Shown: positions 18,591-31,700, numbered from the stretch's first letter. The stretch: DNA of 64,000 bases from Dermatemys mawii (GCA_007922305.1 ML677335.1:16418167-16482166); one strand, 5' to 3'. Translations and numbers: made by a program. The notes: generated from the letters alone by a model not told the origin.

Positions 18591-20340
18591 AATAGAACAT
18601 AAGAACATAGCATAAGAAAGGCCGTACTGGGTCAGACCAAAAGGTCCATGTAGCCCAGTATCCTGTCTACTGACAGTGGCCAATGCCAGGTGCCCCAGAG
18701 TGAGTGAACCTAACAGGTAAAGATCAAGTGATCTCTTTCCTGCCATCCATCACCCCCCTCTGACAAACAGAGGCTAGGGACACCATTCCTTACCCAGCCT
18801 GGCTAATAGCCATTAATGGACTTAACCTCCATGAATTTATCCAGTTCTCTTTTAAACCCTGTTATAGCCCTAGCCTTCACAGCCTCCTCAGGCAAGGAGT
18901 TCCACAGGTTGACTGTGCGCTGTGTGAAGAACAACTTCCTTTTATTTGTTTTAAACCTGCTGCCCACTAATTTCAATGGGTGGCCCCTAGTTCTTCTATT
19001 ATGGGAACAAGTAAATAACTTTTCCTTATTCACTTTCTCCACGCCACTCATAATTTTATATACCTCTATCATATCCCCCCTTAGTCTCCTCTTTTCCAAG
19101 CTAAAACGTCCTAGCCTCTTTAATCTCTCCTCATATGGGACCTATTCCAATCCCTAATCATTTTAGTTGCCCTTCTCTGAACTTTTTCTAATGCCAGTAT
19201 ATCCTTTCTGAGATGAGGAGACCACATTTGTACACAGTATTCAAGATGGGGGTGCACCATGGATTTGTATAAGGGCAGTAAGATATTCTCCATCTTATTT
19301 TCTATCCCTTTGTTAATGATTCCTAACATCCTGTTTGCTTTTTTGACTGCCACTGCACATTGCATGGACATCTTCAGAGAACTATCCACGATGAGTCCAA
19401 GATCTTTTTCCTGATTAGTTGTAGCTAAATTAGCCCCCATCATATTGTACGTATAGTTAGGGTTATTTTTTCCAAAGTGCATTACTTTACATTTATCCAC
19501 ATTAAATTTCATTTGCCATTTTGTTGCCCCGTCACTTAGTTTTGTGAGATCTTTTTGAAGTTCTTCACAGTCTGCTTGGGTCTTAACTATTTTGAGCAGT
19601 TTAGTATCATCTGCAAACTTTGCCACCTTACTGTTTACCCCTTCCTCCAAATCACTGATGAATAATTTGAATAGGATTGGTCCTAGGACTGACCCTTGGG
19701 TTACACCACTAGCTACCCCTCTCCATTCTGAAAATTTACCATTTATTCCTACCCTTTGTTCCCTGTCTTTTAACCAGTTCTCAATCCATGAAAGGATCTT
19801 CCCTCTTATCCCATGGCAACTTAATTTACGTAAGAGCCTTTGGTGAGGGACCTTGTCAAAGGCTTTCTGGAAATCTAAGTACACTACATCCACTGGATCC
19901 CCCTCATCCACATGTTTGTTGACCCCTTCAAAGAACTCTAATAGATTGGTAAGACATGATTTCCCTTTACAGAAACCATGCTGACTTTTGCCCAACCATT
20001 TATGTTCTTCTATGTGCCTGATAATTTTATTCTTTACTATAGTTTCAACTAATTTGCTCGGTACAGACATTAGACTTACTAGTCTGTAGTTGCCGGGATC
20101 ACCTCTAGAGCCCTTTTTAAATATTGGCGTTACATTAGCTATCTTCCAGTCATTAGGTACAGAAGCCAATTTAAAGGACAGAGTACAAACCCTGGTTAAT
20201 AGTTCCACAATTTCACATTTGAGTTCTTTCAGAACTCTTGGGTGAATGCTATCTGGTCACAGTGACTTGTTATAGTTAAGTTTATCAATTAGTTCCAAGA
20301 CCTCCTCTAGTGACACTTCAATCTATGACAATTCCTCAGA
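18591..20340 (-). mobile_element. CR1 LINE, 5'-truncated, relatively young
   Basis: A minus-strand CR1 retroposon. The 3' UTR lies at 18600-18800, with CATAAGAAAGGCCGTACTGG and CCAATGCCAGGTGCCCCAGA on the plus strand. It ends in imperfect GAACATAAGAACATAG-type terminal units. The 5' end is lost at about 20340. Most of the reverse transcriptase part of ORF2 remains. Confidence 0.9.
18803..20208 (-). pseudogene. CR1 ORF2 reverse transcriptase (frameshifted relic)
   Basis: A 362-residue open stretch (20208-19120) followed after a frameshift by a second one (19099-18803). The first has the fingers/palm blocks: IANVTPIFKKGSRGDPGNYR, QHGFCKGKSCLTNLLEFFE, VVYLDFQKAFDKVPHQRLL, GVTQGSVLGPILF and the catalytic FADD in AKFADDTKLLK (about residue 220). 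The second has [14 protein letters not shown] and [16 protein letters not shown], the CR1 C-terminus. Upstream of 20208 in-frame stops appear. CR1 ORF2 normally also has an N-terminal APE endonuclease, which is missing. It has no host function that I can see. Confidence 0.88.
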
Positions 20341-20345
20341 TTTGT

Positions 20346-23325
20346 CACCTACAAATAAAAGATGGTTGGGGGTGGAATAGATCTGGACCAGGAAAATAAG
20401 TCTGGAGAGAAATGAGAGAAGGGAGGGACAGGCAGTAGAAACAAAAGTGAAACTGTTTGAGCAGCACATTCCAGAAGTGGTGAGGTCTTTCTGAGGATAG
20501 CCTTCATTGATTTGAGATCTACCATACCATTCTCTCACTAGAAGGGAAAACCTCTAATGGCAGCAGGCCGTAAAAAAGATACCCAGTTTGGGAATATTTT
20601 AATGAAGTTCCTTTACCTGTGGGTATGACAGGCATACATGCAAGCAAAATGCAAACAGTGCGACAAAGAAATGCAAGGCCTAGTTGTCCAAATGAAACAA
20701 CATCATGAGAAGTGTTCCTTCTCAGGAGGAAGCTGTGTTGAAGATGATGAAAGGAACATGTCTGAACATGCAGGATCTTCAGGTTCATAAACTTTTTTAT
20801 TTCATATTTCTTTCTTAAGGACTGCTGGTCTTCCTTCTGGGCTACTTTTGAATTCTCATGTTTGAGCAAAAAATATAGTTGTACTCTATGGTACTATCAT
20901 TTTAGATGCAGTTGTGATAAAAAAAATAAATAGCTGAAATAGGCAGATCTTCCTTTTACAATTTCACCTTTAAAGTAGTACTGAGTGTCAGTGAAAGTAA
21001 TGAGTAATACTAAATAAACAGTATGGTAATAATAATTAAATAACTGCATTGACTTATTTTGTTTAGGAGAATCCATCCTCAACATACAGGATTCTGAAGA
21101 CTATCCGCTTTCAAGATCACCATCATTTTCTATGGTTTCAGAGTTATCTGCCAATTATAGTGTTTCAGTCACATCTTGTATGTCACATAGCCACAGTATA
21201 TCACCTGTAGCAAAAAGAAAAAAAAAACCCTCCATCATCCAGAAACAACCATAGATAAATTTGTAATAAGAACCAGCAGATTACAAAAAGAGATAATTGA
21301 TGAAAAAATTGCCCAGTTTGTTTATGCAACAAACTCACCTTTCTGTATGATTGAGAACCTACACTTCATTAACATGGTTCAGTCATTAAGACCAGGATAC
21401 AGTCCACCCAACAAAGCAGATGTTGCAGGCAAATTGCTGGGTATAGTGTATGAAAGAGAAATTGAACAGTGTGCAAAAGGTCTAGAGAGTGAAATTGTTA
21501 ACCTGAGTCTTGATGGGTGAAGCAATGTTCACAATGATCCTTGTGTGACACCAGAAGAAGGGAATGTCTTCCTTACAGAAACAATTGATACATCAGGAAA
21601 TGCACACACAGCAGAATACTTACAAGAAGTAGCAGTAAGATCTATAACAAAGTGTGAAAAAAAATTCAAATGTCTAGTACACAGCTTGGTCACAGACAAT
21701 GCTGCAAATGTATCCAAGATAAGAAGAAATTATTTAGAAGAGAGTCCCACGCTAATAACATATGGCTGCAGTGCTCATTTGATGCACCACTTAGCCAAAG
21801 ACTTCAGTGTTCCAGAAATAAAGGCTGATGTTGTTGCAATTGCAACATACTTCTACAACAAGCACTTTGCAGCAGCTGCTCTGAAAAAAGTGGGAGGAAC
21901 CAAGCTAACTCTCCCACAAGATGTGTGATGGAACTCAGTAGTGGACTGTTTTGAGCACTATATCAAGAACTGGCCTAATCTGATGACAGTTTGTGAACAA
22001 ATAGATGGCACAATCACAGCCAAAGTTCTCAAGATTGGGCTTAAGAGAAATGTTGAACACATGCTGAATACCTTGAAGCCTATTTCTGTAGCCTTGAACA
22101 AAATGCAGGGAAATAGCTGTTTTATTTCCGATGCTGTTGACATTTGGAAAGAATAGAGTGAAATCTTAAAAAGAGAAATATGCAATGACAGAATTAAATT
22201 ACAAGCATGAAAAAAACCCATCAAATGGGACAAGCACTATCTCCAGCTCATTTTTTGGTAAATATTCTCAATACTTGGTACCAGGGTCAAACCTTAACTG
22301 CTGAAGAGGAGGAGTTGGCTATGACATAGACATCCAGCAATCATCCCTCCATAATGCCAACTATAATAAACTTCAGAGCTAAGGGTGAACAATTCAAGAA
22401 ATATATGTTTGCTGATGATGTTTTAAAGAAAGTCACACCAGTGAACTGGTGGAAATCACTTAAGCACTTGGATTCAGAGACTGTTGAAGCGATAATCTCA
22501 CTTTTAACAGCAGTAGCTGCTTCTGGCGGCATAGAAAGAATATTTTCTTCCTTTGGACTAATTCATTCCAAACTGAGATATCGTTTGGGACCTGAAAAAG
22601 CAGGAAAGCTTGTTTTTGTTTTCCAGATTATGAACAAACAGGAAAATGAAGATGAAGAGAACTGAGTTAGCTGCAGAAGCTAATATTTTAAGTTTCACAT
22701 GTTGATCTGGCTGACATAATCGATTACATTTTTTGAAAATATTTCATTTAACTATTTTAGTTAAAAACAATTTTAACAAAAGCAAACTTGATTTTAAAAA
22801 ACCTGAATGTTTAACTACATTCAAACATTTAAATGCTTGTTTTGTTATATTATATGTTTGCTGTTGAAGAAAAATACCCCAGAATACATAACATCATTGT
22901 TTTAGTTAAATTGTTTTATTTAAATGTCTGTCTGATGATGTTCTCTTCCTAATACAGCATGGCAAGAAAATCCTTCAAATATTGATTAACGTGTTGAATT
23001 GGAAATAGATATTTATGAACTCATTGTGAGATGAACTGTTTCAATTACCTGTGGTAAATGAAATAACCAAACAATCATTCATTTTCTGATATAGCTTAAA
23101 ACTAATCTGAAAAGTTTTCAAAATAAATCACTTAAAAATGTATAGTGTGTACCTTCTAAAAATGAAACCTACATTTATCTCTGAGTTGTGAAGAATATGT
23201 ATTAAGGTTATAACAACCAACAAGAATGCACTTTTATGTAAAAAATCATGATTAAATTGAGTCTTCCTGACTAGTGATTTAAATCATGATTTAAATTAAA
23301 TTGATTTTAAATCAAATCCACCCTG
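20346..23325 (+). mobile_element. hAT DNA transposon with BED finger and DUF659-type transposase, inactivated
   Basis: The coding relic (20556-22665) is followed by an AT-rich 3' region. It ends at ATCAAATCCACCCTG (about 23311-23325), whose complement, CAGGGTGGATTTGAT, is a plausible hAT terminal inverted repeat. The expected 5' CAGGGTGGAT terminus is not found next to the coding region. The CR1 at 18591-20340 abuts on the left, so the 5' end is either deleted or displaced beyond the CR1. Confidence 0.75.
20556..22665 (+). pseudogene. hAT transposase relic (BED zinc finger, DUF659, C-terminal dimerisation region)
   Basis: The N-terminal part (ATG 20556) carries a BED-type finger, CKQC then GLVVQMKQHHEKC, at about 20655-20720. 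A probable intron (about 20790-21066, acceptor TTGTTTAG) separates it from the transposase body. There IAQFVYATNSPF, NMVQSLRPGYSPPN and LVTDNAANVSKIRRN mark the DUF659/hAT core. TYGCSAHLMHHLAKD and, at the end, SGGIERIFSSFGLIHSKLRY are the hAT C-terminal signature. Nonsense changes occur near 20615, 21518, 21926 and 22155, and some sequence between 22155 and 22350 is disrupted. It is not an expressed transposase. Confidence 0.85.
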
Positions 23326-26300
23326 AAGCAAGCCCATTTATTCTTAAGGTAAAAGTATTACTGAGTAGTACTGAGAAAACATCTGAAAGCAATTAACAGA
23401 TTTAAACATACACTAAAGATACTAGGAGTTACCCATCATTCTTAAGAGGCCCTAGTAGACCAAAGACTTTCCAACCATTCAACAGTGGGTGGGACCCCTC
23501 TAGGATGGAAGGTCCTGTCCATTTGCTTGAGTAGAAAAGATCTTGTGACAATTCAAGCTCATCCTTTTATACCAAAAGACCTTTCTTTGTCTCATAGTCT
23601 CTAGAAAACCCAGCTTGAACCAGCTGTTTAATTTGTGACTTGCTTTAATAATACCCCTTCCCTATACACACATCATTTTTAGTTTTTGGATGACCTGTGG
23701 TTACTCTCTTCCATGAAGACAAACACAATCATAGTCATGTATAAACCATTCATAAATTAAATGAAATGGCCCCCAAAGATACTCTTTGGGGATGTGGTAT
23801 CTGTCACAGCTGTGCTGCCTGCTGCAGTCAGTATATGTTGGCATCAAAAAAGTGAAAAATTTATTTCACATTTGTTTAAGTTGTGCAGATGCTAACATTT
23901 ATTTTGACAAGAAGAAAAGAAACACCTAAGAAATGAATGTTTACCACTCTGTTTTACTACCACAGAATGGTGATGATTTATTTTCACAAGCCAAGGAAAG
24001 GCAGTAACGAAAATTGCAGCTGCAACATCTCTGCTACAAGTCAAACAGAAACATGATTTGCTAAATACTACATGCTAGGAATAGAAATCAAGGTTCAAAT
24101 AATAGTTTCAGAATGTAATACAGAAGGTGGTAAAATATGTTCAACATGTTGACAACATATCCTCTGGAGGGACATTTACCTATGTCTTATTTATTATTCC
24201 CATGGCATTAATGCTCAGAGCAGCAATAACTTACCAGACCTTTATGAGCACCAATGGAAAGGAGATGCTGATTTTCAAAGGAGAAAGAGTTGAAAGGAAA
24301 GAATAAAGAAAGAGAGAAAAGAATACGTAAACAAACAACATTATGTGAAGATGGACAATGTGGATCAGATATGGAAGGAAAGGAAAAAAGGGATAAAGAA
24401 ACAGAAGGGAAAAAGCAAGAAAAATTTTCTGGTAGTCATACTACTTTATTTTTTTGTACATTCCTGACACCATCCTGTATTTAAGTTTTGGGAGGAAAAA
24501 GGGGGATGATTATTTTGTGTATTTTTGTCAATTTGGTTGCCCCTTTGCTTCAAGTGGTTAGCCAGTATTCAATGCCTTATTGGATTGTTTCCATTACAGG
24601 TAGAAATTGATGATATGCATCAGGTATCTCTTTGGTGCAAATCTGTTTATTTACAAAGAACAGCTGTCAGTTCTCTTTCCAAAAAATTCCAAACCTGCCT
24701 TTTCAGCCAGTCCTGCGCCCCAAGAAGCTCTCCTTGCTCTCAGGGCCACACACACTCTGCTTCTCTAGCTTTCTGCCTCTCAGTCACTTGCAGCTGCAAT
24801 CAGTCATTCCCTAAGCCTCTGCATTGCAATCATTCCCAGGAAACTTCTTGGCCGATGCAGTTTCACTATGCTCAGGTTTTTCCATGCAGCACAATGCCTT
24901 GGGTGATAGCTTTCCATTGTTTCTAGTTATCTCACTCCATAAAGGGGTTTAATTGCTTCTTCCATTTAGCCTGAAAAAAGGGTGGTTAGCCCACCCATCA
25001 GCTTTAATTAGGTATGTGATTATCTACTGATTAAAGAGCCTCTTGATGGCAGCCATTAACATCTTCCATCATAACAATATTAATCCTGCTGCCTCCTTTG
25101 TATTCTTTAGTTGTCAAATAAATGCAGAAAAGACCACAGCTTTGATTGTCATTGGATGGAGTGGAGAGTAGGGGGCCACAGGGAGCCAGGGTTGACTGCC
25201 TGATTCATAGAGGTCCAGCCCTAGCACAAGACAGGGCAGCAACATACACTCTTGGTGTAAGATTCTCAGGGACCTTACAACAGTGGCAGATCAGCTGTGG
25301 CAGAACTCTGTCCCACCATGCCTCTTTCCATCTCCTGCACCTGAGATACTCCTTCCTTCTCCTTACACTGTGGGTCAGGGCAGCCAAGGTAGAGGCAATG
25401 GAATCTCCTTCGTGACTTTCCACTGGCAGAGAGCTCCTCTTTCCTCCACATTTTATTGTCTAACTTCTTTAATTCCTTCAGATCTCTGTATCATAATCTA
25501 ATTGCGTCAGGCCTGGTATTACTGATGGGGAAACGGGACATTGCCTCCCCACCCCATTTGATCTTCAAGGGACCCCACAGCTGTTGTCAGAAAGGCCAAA
25601 ATGTGTACAGTTATCCAATGTTAAGCAGCAGAATAGTAGCAGACTGGAGAGGCTTCATCATTTATATATAAGCCCCTTCTTTTTCAGTTTAAAACGTTTT
25701 TTTTTTACTGAAAAAATCCTGATTTTTACAAAATTATTATTCATTTTTTTCCTGACTTTCACCCTACTTTTGTATCATTAAATATATATAAAAATAACTT
25801 GTTTTATTAGGAAAATACATGTATCTCATGCAATGTATTGTATTACGATAATACATTAGTCTGTGCATATATGCAACTCTGCCTGCCGAAGTAAGGCTTA
25901 GCCTGTTAGTCTAGTGTATTATTCTAGAAGATACACACAGACATGCACACAAGCTCTGAAGCACATGCACATCTGAACATACTTATGAATCTCATGCCCA
26001 TCACGTACACATTTCAAGTGGTTAGCAGATAATGGTTTAAAGATCTGACACACTAAAATGGGAAGAAAACAATTTTTTTTACCAGAATAAAAGTATTCAA
26101 AAGGTCTAAAAAGACCCCAGAATGGGAGAAAAGGATCTAGTTGAGTATATATGCTGCAAATGGTGTTGCCCAATTATTAAATGTAAACATTTATAGGCTA
26201 ATAGTTTACAACAGTAAACTGTTTATTCAGGTTTTATTTGGGGATCAGAGATATATTGTTTTCTTAAACTTAGAGGTAGCATTGTGTCTGGAGTTCTATT

Positions 26301-27479
26301 TTAGTTCTGCAGGAAACCACATTGAATTCCATTAATCAAAACATTAATCTACTGAATACTTCCCTCCCATCCTTCTGTCCACCAAAATAAACCCTGATAT
26401 TTACCCAGAAAAATTATAAATAGTTCTTTTCCACTGATTTTCACCTGTTTTTATTGTAACAATAAACACTAATAACATTTTGGGAAAAATTAAATAAAAT
26501 GAAAAACCTGAAACCAAAGGTCCTATTTATATATTATAAATCACACCAAAATACTGACACTGTAGCCAAATTTTACTTTTTAAACCCGAGATTTTCCAGG
26601 GGTCTAACTAGTGCCTGGACTCTTGGAAGGTTAGTTGTTTTTTAAAAAGTGACATCCAAGGCTCCAACATACCCATTGGCACCTCTCAAGAATGGGACCC
26701 TAGAACTGGCCCTGAGGTCAGTCAAAAACAGTGAGAAACTCCCTTTTACAATGTAGAATCACACCGCTGAATACTAAGCTTTTGCTGGATAAGCAGCCTG
26801 CAAGACCTTAACTCTTCTCTGGGTGTAACTGACTCCTGTACAAGGGGCCACCACAGCTGAGGTGCACAGAATCACTGCTGCTGCCTTGCATTTGAACGGA
26901 TCCATCACTAGGCTGGGCCCCTCCACAGCTCACATTTCATCAGGCCAGAAAGAAACACCCTATGGCCCTGGTTTCAACTTGTGATCCATGGACCACCTGG
27001 AGTCTGCAGATTATCTAAGATTTCCAGAGGAGGCCATTCAAAACGTTTAGGAGTCTGCAAATGCACTGCTGCACTAGGCCATCCCCAGCTGTTTAGTGAA
27101 GATGAATGGAGCAGGAATTCATTCAGACTCTGGGCAAATGAATCAGCCTTCAAGCAAATTCTGTGAGCCACAATTAGGAAAGAAAGGCCAGCAAGGGACA
27201 GAGTTCCTACGCGGCTCAGACACGGGTACGCTCCAATTCAATGACCAATCTGTTGCAAGAGCCGTTGCTAATGCTAGTCCTTGTTAGCTGCTCAGGTTAG
27301 CTTTGCGCTTCACCCCACAATGCGCACCCCACGTCCATCTCAGCCCTCGGAGTACAGGGCATCGGTCCTCCAGCTCCAACACGCCTGGGCCCTGTTATCT
27401 CAAATAAACGAGCTGCTGCTTCTTCCTTCTGCGAAAGTAGGGGGAGTGCAAAGCCCGGCTCTCTCCAGCCCCACGGCCT
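23326..27479. other. Intergenic sequence between the hAT element and the HTR7 CpG island
   Basis: Mostly AT-rich unique-looking DNA. 24280-24420 is a purine-rich GA/AAG low-complexity tract, and the small open frame there (24290-24484) is an artefact of composition. 24690-24850 and 25150-25450 are less AT-rich, but no protein family or repeat class was recognised. No gene is seen. Confidence 0.5.
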
Positions 27480-28215
27480 CCCGGGACCCTGTGATTTCAG
27501 CGGGCCCCGGCTCCCACCCAGAGCGTGCCAGAGGCTCGGCGCCAGACCGCGGCTAGAGCCAGGACGCTGGGCAGTTACTCACCCCAGCCTGCAGTCCTAA
27601 CCCCCCGCTCCCTCTCCCCAAGCAGGGGCGGCGGGGGACGGAGCAGAGCGGAGCACGCCCAGGACGGGTGCATAGGTACCAGGGGTCCGGGCAGGGAGGT
27701 GGGCGGACCCCTGTGTGAGCCTCCCGCAGCCTGGGCGCCCCGCACGCCCCGCTCCGGAGGGGCAGGCTGCGGAAGCCCGGAGGCAGCTGCGAGCCGGCGA
27801 GGGGCGGAGCAGCCAGGGAGCCTCAAACTTCCCTCCCTGCCGCAGGTGGCGGGGGCTGCCGCGGCGGTGGAAGCGGCAGCTGCGGGCGAAGGGCAGGGAG
27901 CCTCCCGCCAGCCGCGCGGGTCCGGAGGGAGCAGCGGGCGCTGGGGGGCGCGGCCTCCCCGACGGGCAGCGCTCCGCGCAGGCTGCCCCCATGGCGCGAT
28001 TCCCGCGGAGCCCGGCCCGCGGCGCGGAGCCGGCGAGCCCAGCGGGGCGCGGGGAAGCTGAGGCACCCGCCGCCCCGCCCCTGGCGGCAATGATCAGCTA
28101 ACCGGGCTGAGGCGCTTCTCCCGCGGGCTGCCGAGCCCCTGCCCGGGGCTGGGGGAGGGCCGAGCGGGCTCGGGGACCCTCCCCGGGACCCAGCGCGTTG
28201 GGAGCCGGCGGCTTC

Positions 28216-28689
28216 ATGGGCAGCAGCCGCCGCCGCGATGGTTCTGGCCATCAACAGCAGTCACGTGTCCGGCCCGCTCCGAGCCTTCGCCCTGGAGGCG
28301 CCCCGCGAGCTGAGCAGCAGTGGGATGGTGGCCGGCTCCCTGAGCCCGCGCTGGCTGAAGATCCTCCAGGATGTCACCGCCAGCCCCAGCCCCGCTCCCA
28401 GCCTGGCGCCCGACAACGACACTCGCTGCGGGGAGCAGATCCTCAGCTACGGCAACATGGAGAAAGTTGTGATCGGGGCCGTTCTCTCCCTCCTCACGCT
28501 GCTGACCATCGCGGGCAACTGCCTGGTGGTGATCTCCGTGTGCTTCGTGAAGAAACTCCGGCAGCCCTCCAACTATCTCATCGTCTCCCTGGCTCTGGCC
28601 GATCTCTCGGTAGCGGTGGCCGTCATGCCCTTTGTCAGCGTCACCGACCTCATCGGAGGCGAGTGGATCTTTGGCCACGTTTTCTGTAA
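28216..28689 (+). other. Upstream ATG and long out-of-frame uORF overlapping HTR7 exon 1
   Basis: An ATG at 28216 lies 22 nt before the HTR7 start in another frame and stays open to 28689. Its context is weak (T at -3, G at +4). The receptor ATG at 28238 has a better one (G at -3, G at +4). If the transcript includes it, it could lower receptor translation. The protein itself looks like GC-rich noise. Confidence 0.4.
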
Positions 28690-28761
28690 TGTCTTCATTG
28701 CTATGGATGTGATGTGTTGCACGGCTTCCATTATGACTTTGTGTGTGATAAGTATTGACAG
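28238..28761 (+). CDS. HTR7: HTR7 coding exon 1 (N-terminus to TM3)
   Basis: It starts at the ATG at 28238 (GCGATGG context) and ends within the Arg codon of the DRY motif, with donor GTGAGT at 28762. It encodes residues 1-174 plus two bases: a 70-residue extracellular N-terminus, then TM1, TM2 and TM3. MVLAINSS lines up with the MxxxNSS start of mammalian receptors, which supports this ATG. Confidence 0.96.
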
Positions 28762-31700
28762 GTGAGTGCCAAACGCCGAGATGCCAACATCTCCCGTGTA
28801 CTTGTGCTGCGCGTGTAGCGGGGTCTCCCTTTGACCGGAGCTGAGCCAAGCAAACCGAGTGAAACCCCCCGTTTGAACAGTAGGAAAAAAAAATGCAGAG
28901 TAGAAACAACCGACTCTTGCAAAAGGGCTCAAACTTATTTAGTCTGACAAGTTAGCAGAGAAGAATCTTGACTGCTGACTGCAGCTGGCAAATATGTTAT
29001 ATGGCAATTCCACCAGGTGTCTCTTTGGCTTGCTTATTTTTCCTTGGGAAATAGCAAAAGATATTCTTAGAGGAAAAATTGATGGCATTTTTAAAAAAGA
29101 AAAAAAAATCAATTCAATCGTAGACTAGCCTATTTCACACCCGCAGCCTATTGTTAACCTGCACACAGGCAAATACATGTGAAAAACGTGGGCACTAAAA
29201 CGGGGGGGGGGGGGGATGGTGAGTATTGACTGCAGGACAGCAATTTATCTGCAGGACAGAAAAATTTGTTTTCAACGTTTAAATTGAGTTTATGGGCTCG
29301 ATTCTCCCCCGAAGCGGAGGGAGAGGAAGTTTCGGGGAGCCTGCTGTGACTCCCTGATTCTGCACTGGACCAGCCCTGACATAAGTTACAGCAGGCTATA
29401 GGCTGTTGTAATTTATGCCTGTGGAGGATCGACCCAGATCGGCCAGTGTTCTGCCTCACCCCCACCAAATTCCCTCCCTCAGTGGGCTGCCTGTATGGGG
29501 CAGCAACCGGCTCCATCAACCTTCTACCAGCTGGGATTTCCTCTCGACCCAGTGGTTTTGCCAATGGCCATTTACAGCCCCTGTGCTACCTGAGTGGTGC
29601 AAAGGGGTTAGAGGAAAGGAGAATATGTATTCCAAAGATATTTCATAATTTTATTTAAACTATTGGGAATTTTGCGTCTGTTGTCAACAAAAACAGCAAT
29701 TTGAAGCCTTGTTGAATTAAACAGCAAGTGGATTTTGTTATTTATTCATAACTAATAATTCTTCTTGCCTGCTCTGAACTTCATGTCAAGTAAGGTTGTA
29801 CCATTGATTTACATAATTGCATTGTAATATTTTCAGTATTATTCTTTATCCTGTTTCTTATACATCCTAACATTTTTGTTTGCTATTTTTGGCCAGTGCT
29901 GGGCATTGGTCAGAGGTCTTCATTGAGATATCCACAAAGATGCCTGAGTTGTTATCGTTACCCTAGTGATAGTGTTATAGTTAAACTAGTTTAGTTAAAC
30001 CAATGACAGAAGTTAAACAATGGATTTGATGGAAGTGCCTGTATATTTGATCTTGCTTAGAGGAAAAAGCCTCTGGGATGGGAGAGCTTCCATCCTACCC
30101 CAAACACCTGCTCTGTGGAACAGTGTAGGGAATATACACAGTAATACAGTTAGCTCCCTCTTGTGGGAAAAGCAAGAAACAGGCTTGGAGACAAAACTAA
30201 CCTGTTGAGCATATCATTTTTGCTTTTCATTCTTAGAACTCTAAGCAGAACTAGCTCTTCCTGCAGCAAGTCCTCTTTCCTAGAGATGAGAATCACCATC
30301 AGTCCAAGGAAGATCTTGAAAGAATTTAAATATTTAATGAAACGAAAAACCACAGTTTCAAACAAGCCATCCTTTTCTGTGAGACCCAGGGGACGAGGTT
30401 TGCAGTATGTGTGTGAAATTCACTCCACACATAGGGCCAGAACAAATCTTCTGTATCACTTAGATCTCACTGAAAGTCCTTGTGTGCTCAGGCCTCATTT
30501 TAACCATGTTAAGCAAAAGCTCTGTGAGATGCAGTCTAAAACTTTTAAAGTCCTGTTGTAGCCCAGTACAGAACTTACACCATGGCCAGCTAAGATGGTG
30601 TCAAACTGGTACGCTTGTATCATAGTGCCTCTTTTTAATCTGTTAAGCTAACTCGGTTGAAAAACACACCCTTTTTGCCTATCTAGACATATCCTCTGCA
30701 TGTGGTTTTCTGCAACACCCTGCAAAATCCCTGCAAAAATTCCACGGGACCACAATGCCTTTCAAGTGACGGCATTTTACAATACATAAAATATGTTCAG
30801 TATGTACCCGGAGAGAGTGGAACAGCTCAATGTATTTGCATATTACTTTACTGACATGTAGAAATAGTTTATTGAAGGAGAGTTTTGATGCATATCAAAC
30901 AGAAGGCTAAAAGGAAATAACTGAAAAGGTGGTGGAATAGTAGACCTATATGCACTTCAGTGATAGGCAATTTGCCTGTCTTAGTAAAGATATGCAAGGA
31001 CTGTATCCAATGCAAGACATAGTATGCAATTTGTTTTTTCACCCTCTGAGCCCACTTTTCAAATATAAGTTTCTGAATAGGATGTCCATACTCACCCTGG
31101 CTACTCAAATTGACACATGAGCATATAAAATGGGTATTTATTTCCCTAAGTGCTGCTTTTAGTATTCAGATACATGATTTAATGATGCTCAGTGCAGTTA
31201 CTGAGCATCTAAAATGAAACCCAGACTTTGTAGTACGTGAATAAAACAGCTGTTAAATGTTTGTGCTGTATGGTGTATAAATGAATGCTATATTAAGACT
31301 GTACAAAGCACTTATTAAAATGTTAGAATAGTGATCACTGACACTTTACAGGCTCCACAGGGACTCAGCCAAATTATGAAAAGCATATTCCAGTGAGTTT
31401 CTATACAGGATTGAACTTAATGGAGAATCTAAGCTAATATCCTTGACGATATCAAATATTGGAATTTTAGGCTTTTTGCAGGCTGTATCATCTCTTACAC
31501 CTTTACAGGATGAAAACCCCATAGATCCTCTTCAGGGAGTGCAAAAGTGAGCAGTGGCACCTCTATGGCATTCCCCCTATATCTTGTGGAAGCCCTTCTG
31601 TGGGAATAGCTATCTACCTATAGGATGGGGTGGTCTTGGTCAGAGGTGGTGTAGGGTGGAACTGGGGAAGTCAAGCATCATTCTTTCACCACCAGCCTCA

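Larger units (their letters stand above)
27480..28765. promoter_or_regulatory. CpG island covering the HTR7 promoter, 5' UTR and exon 1
   Basis: A very GC-rich, CpG-dense block that begins about 750 bp upstream of the HTR7 start codon and ends at the exon 1 donor. No TATA box is obvious, as expected for a CpG-island promoter. The long overlapping open frames in both strands here are shadows of composition. Confidence 0.8.

Noticed and set aside
21958..22233. Minus-strand 91-residue frame
   Set aside because: Antisense to the hAT transposase relic.
24290..24484. Lys/Glu-rich small frame
   Set aside because: Translation of an AAG/GAA-rich low-complexity tract with no splice or promoter context.
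27525..28254. Long open frames upstream of HTR7
   Set aside because: GC-rich promoter and 5' UTR sequence open in many frames; no recognisable domain.
28214..28909. 231-residue minus-strand frame opposite HTR7 exon 1
   Set aside because: Antisense shadow of the strongly conserved receptor exon; the sense strand has the full GPCR motif set.
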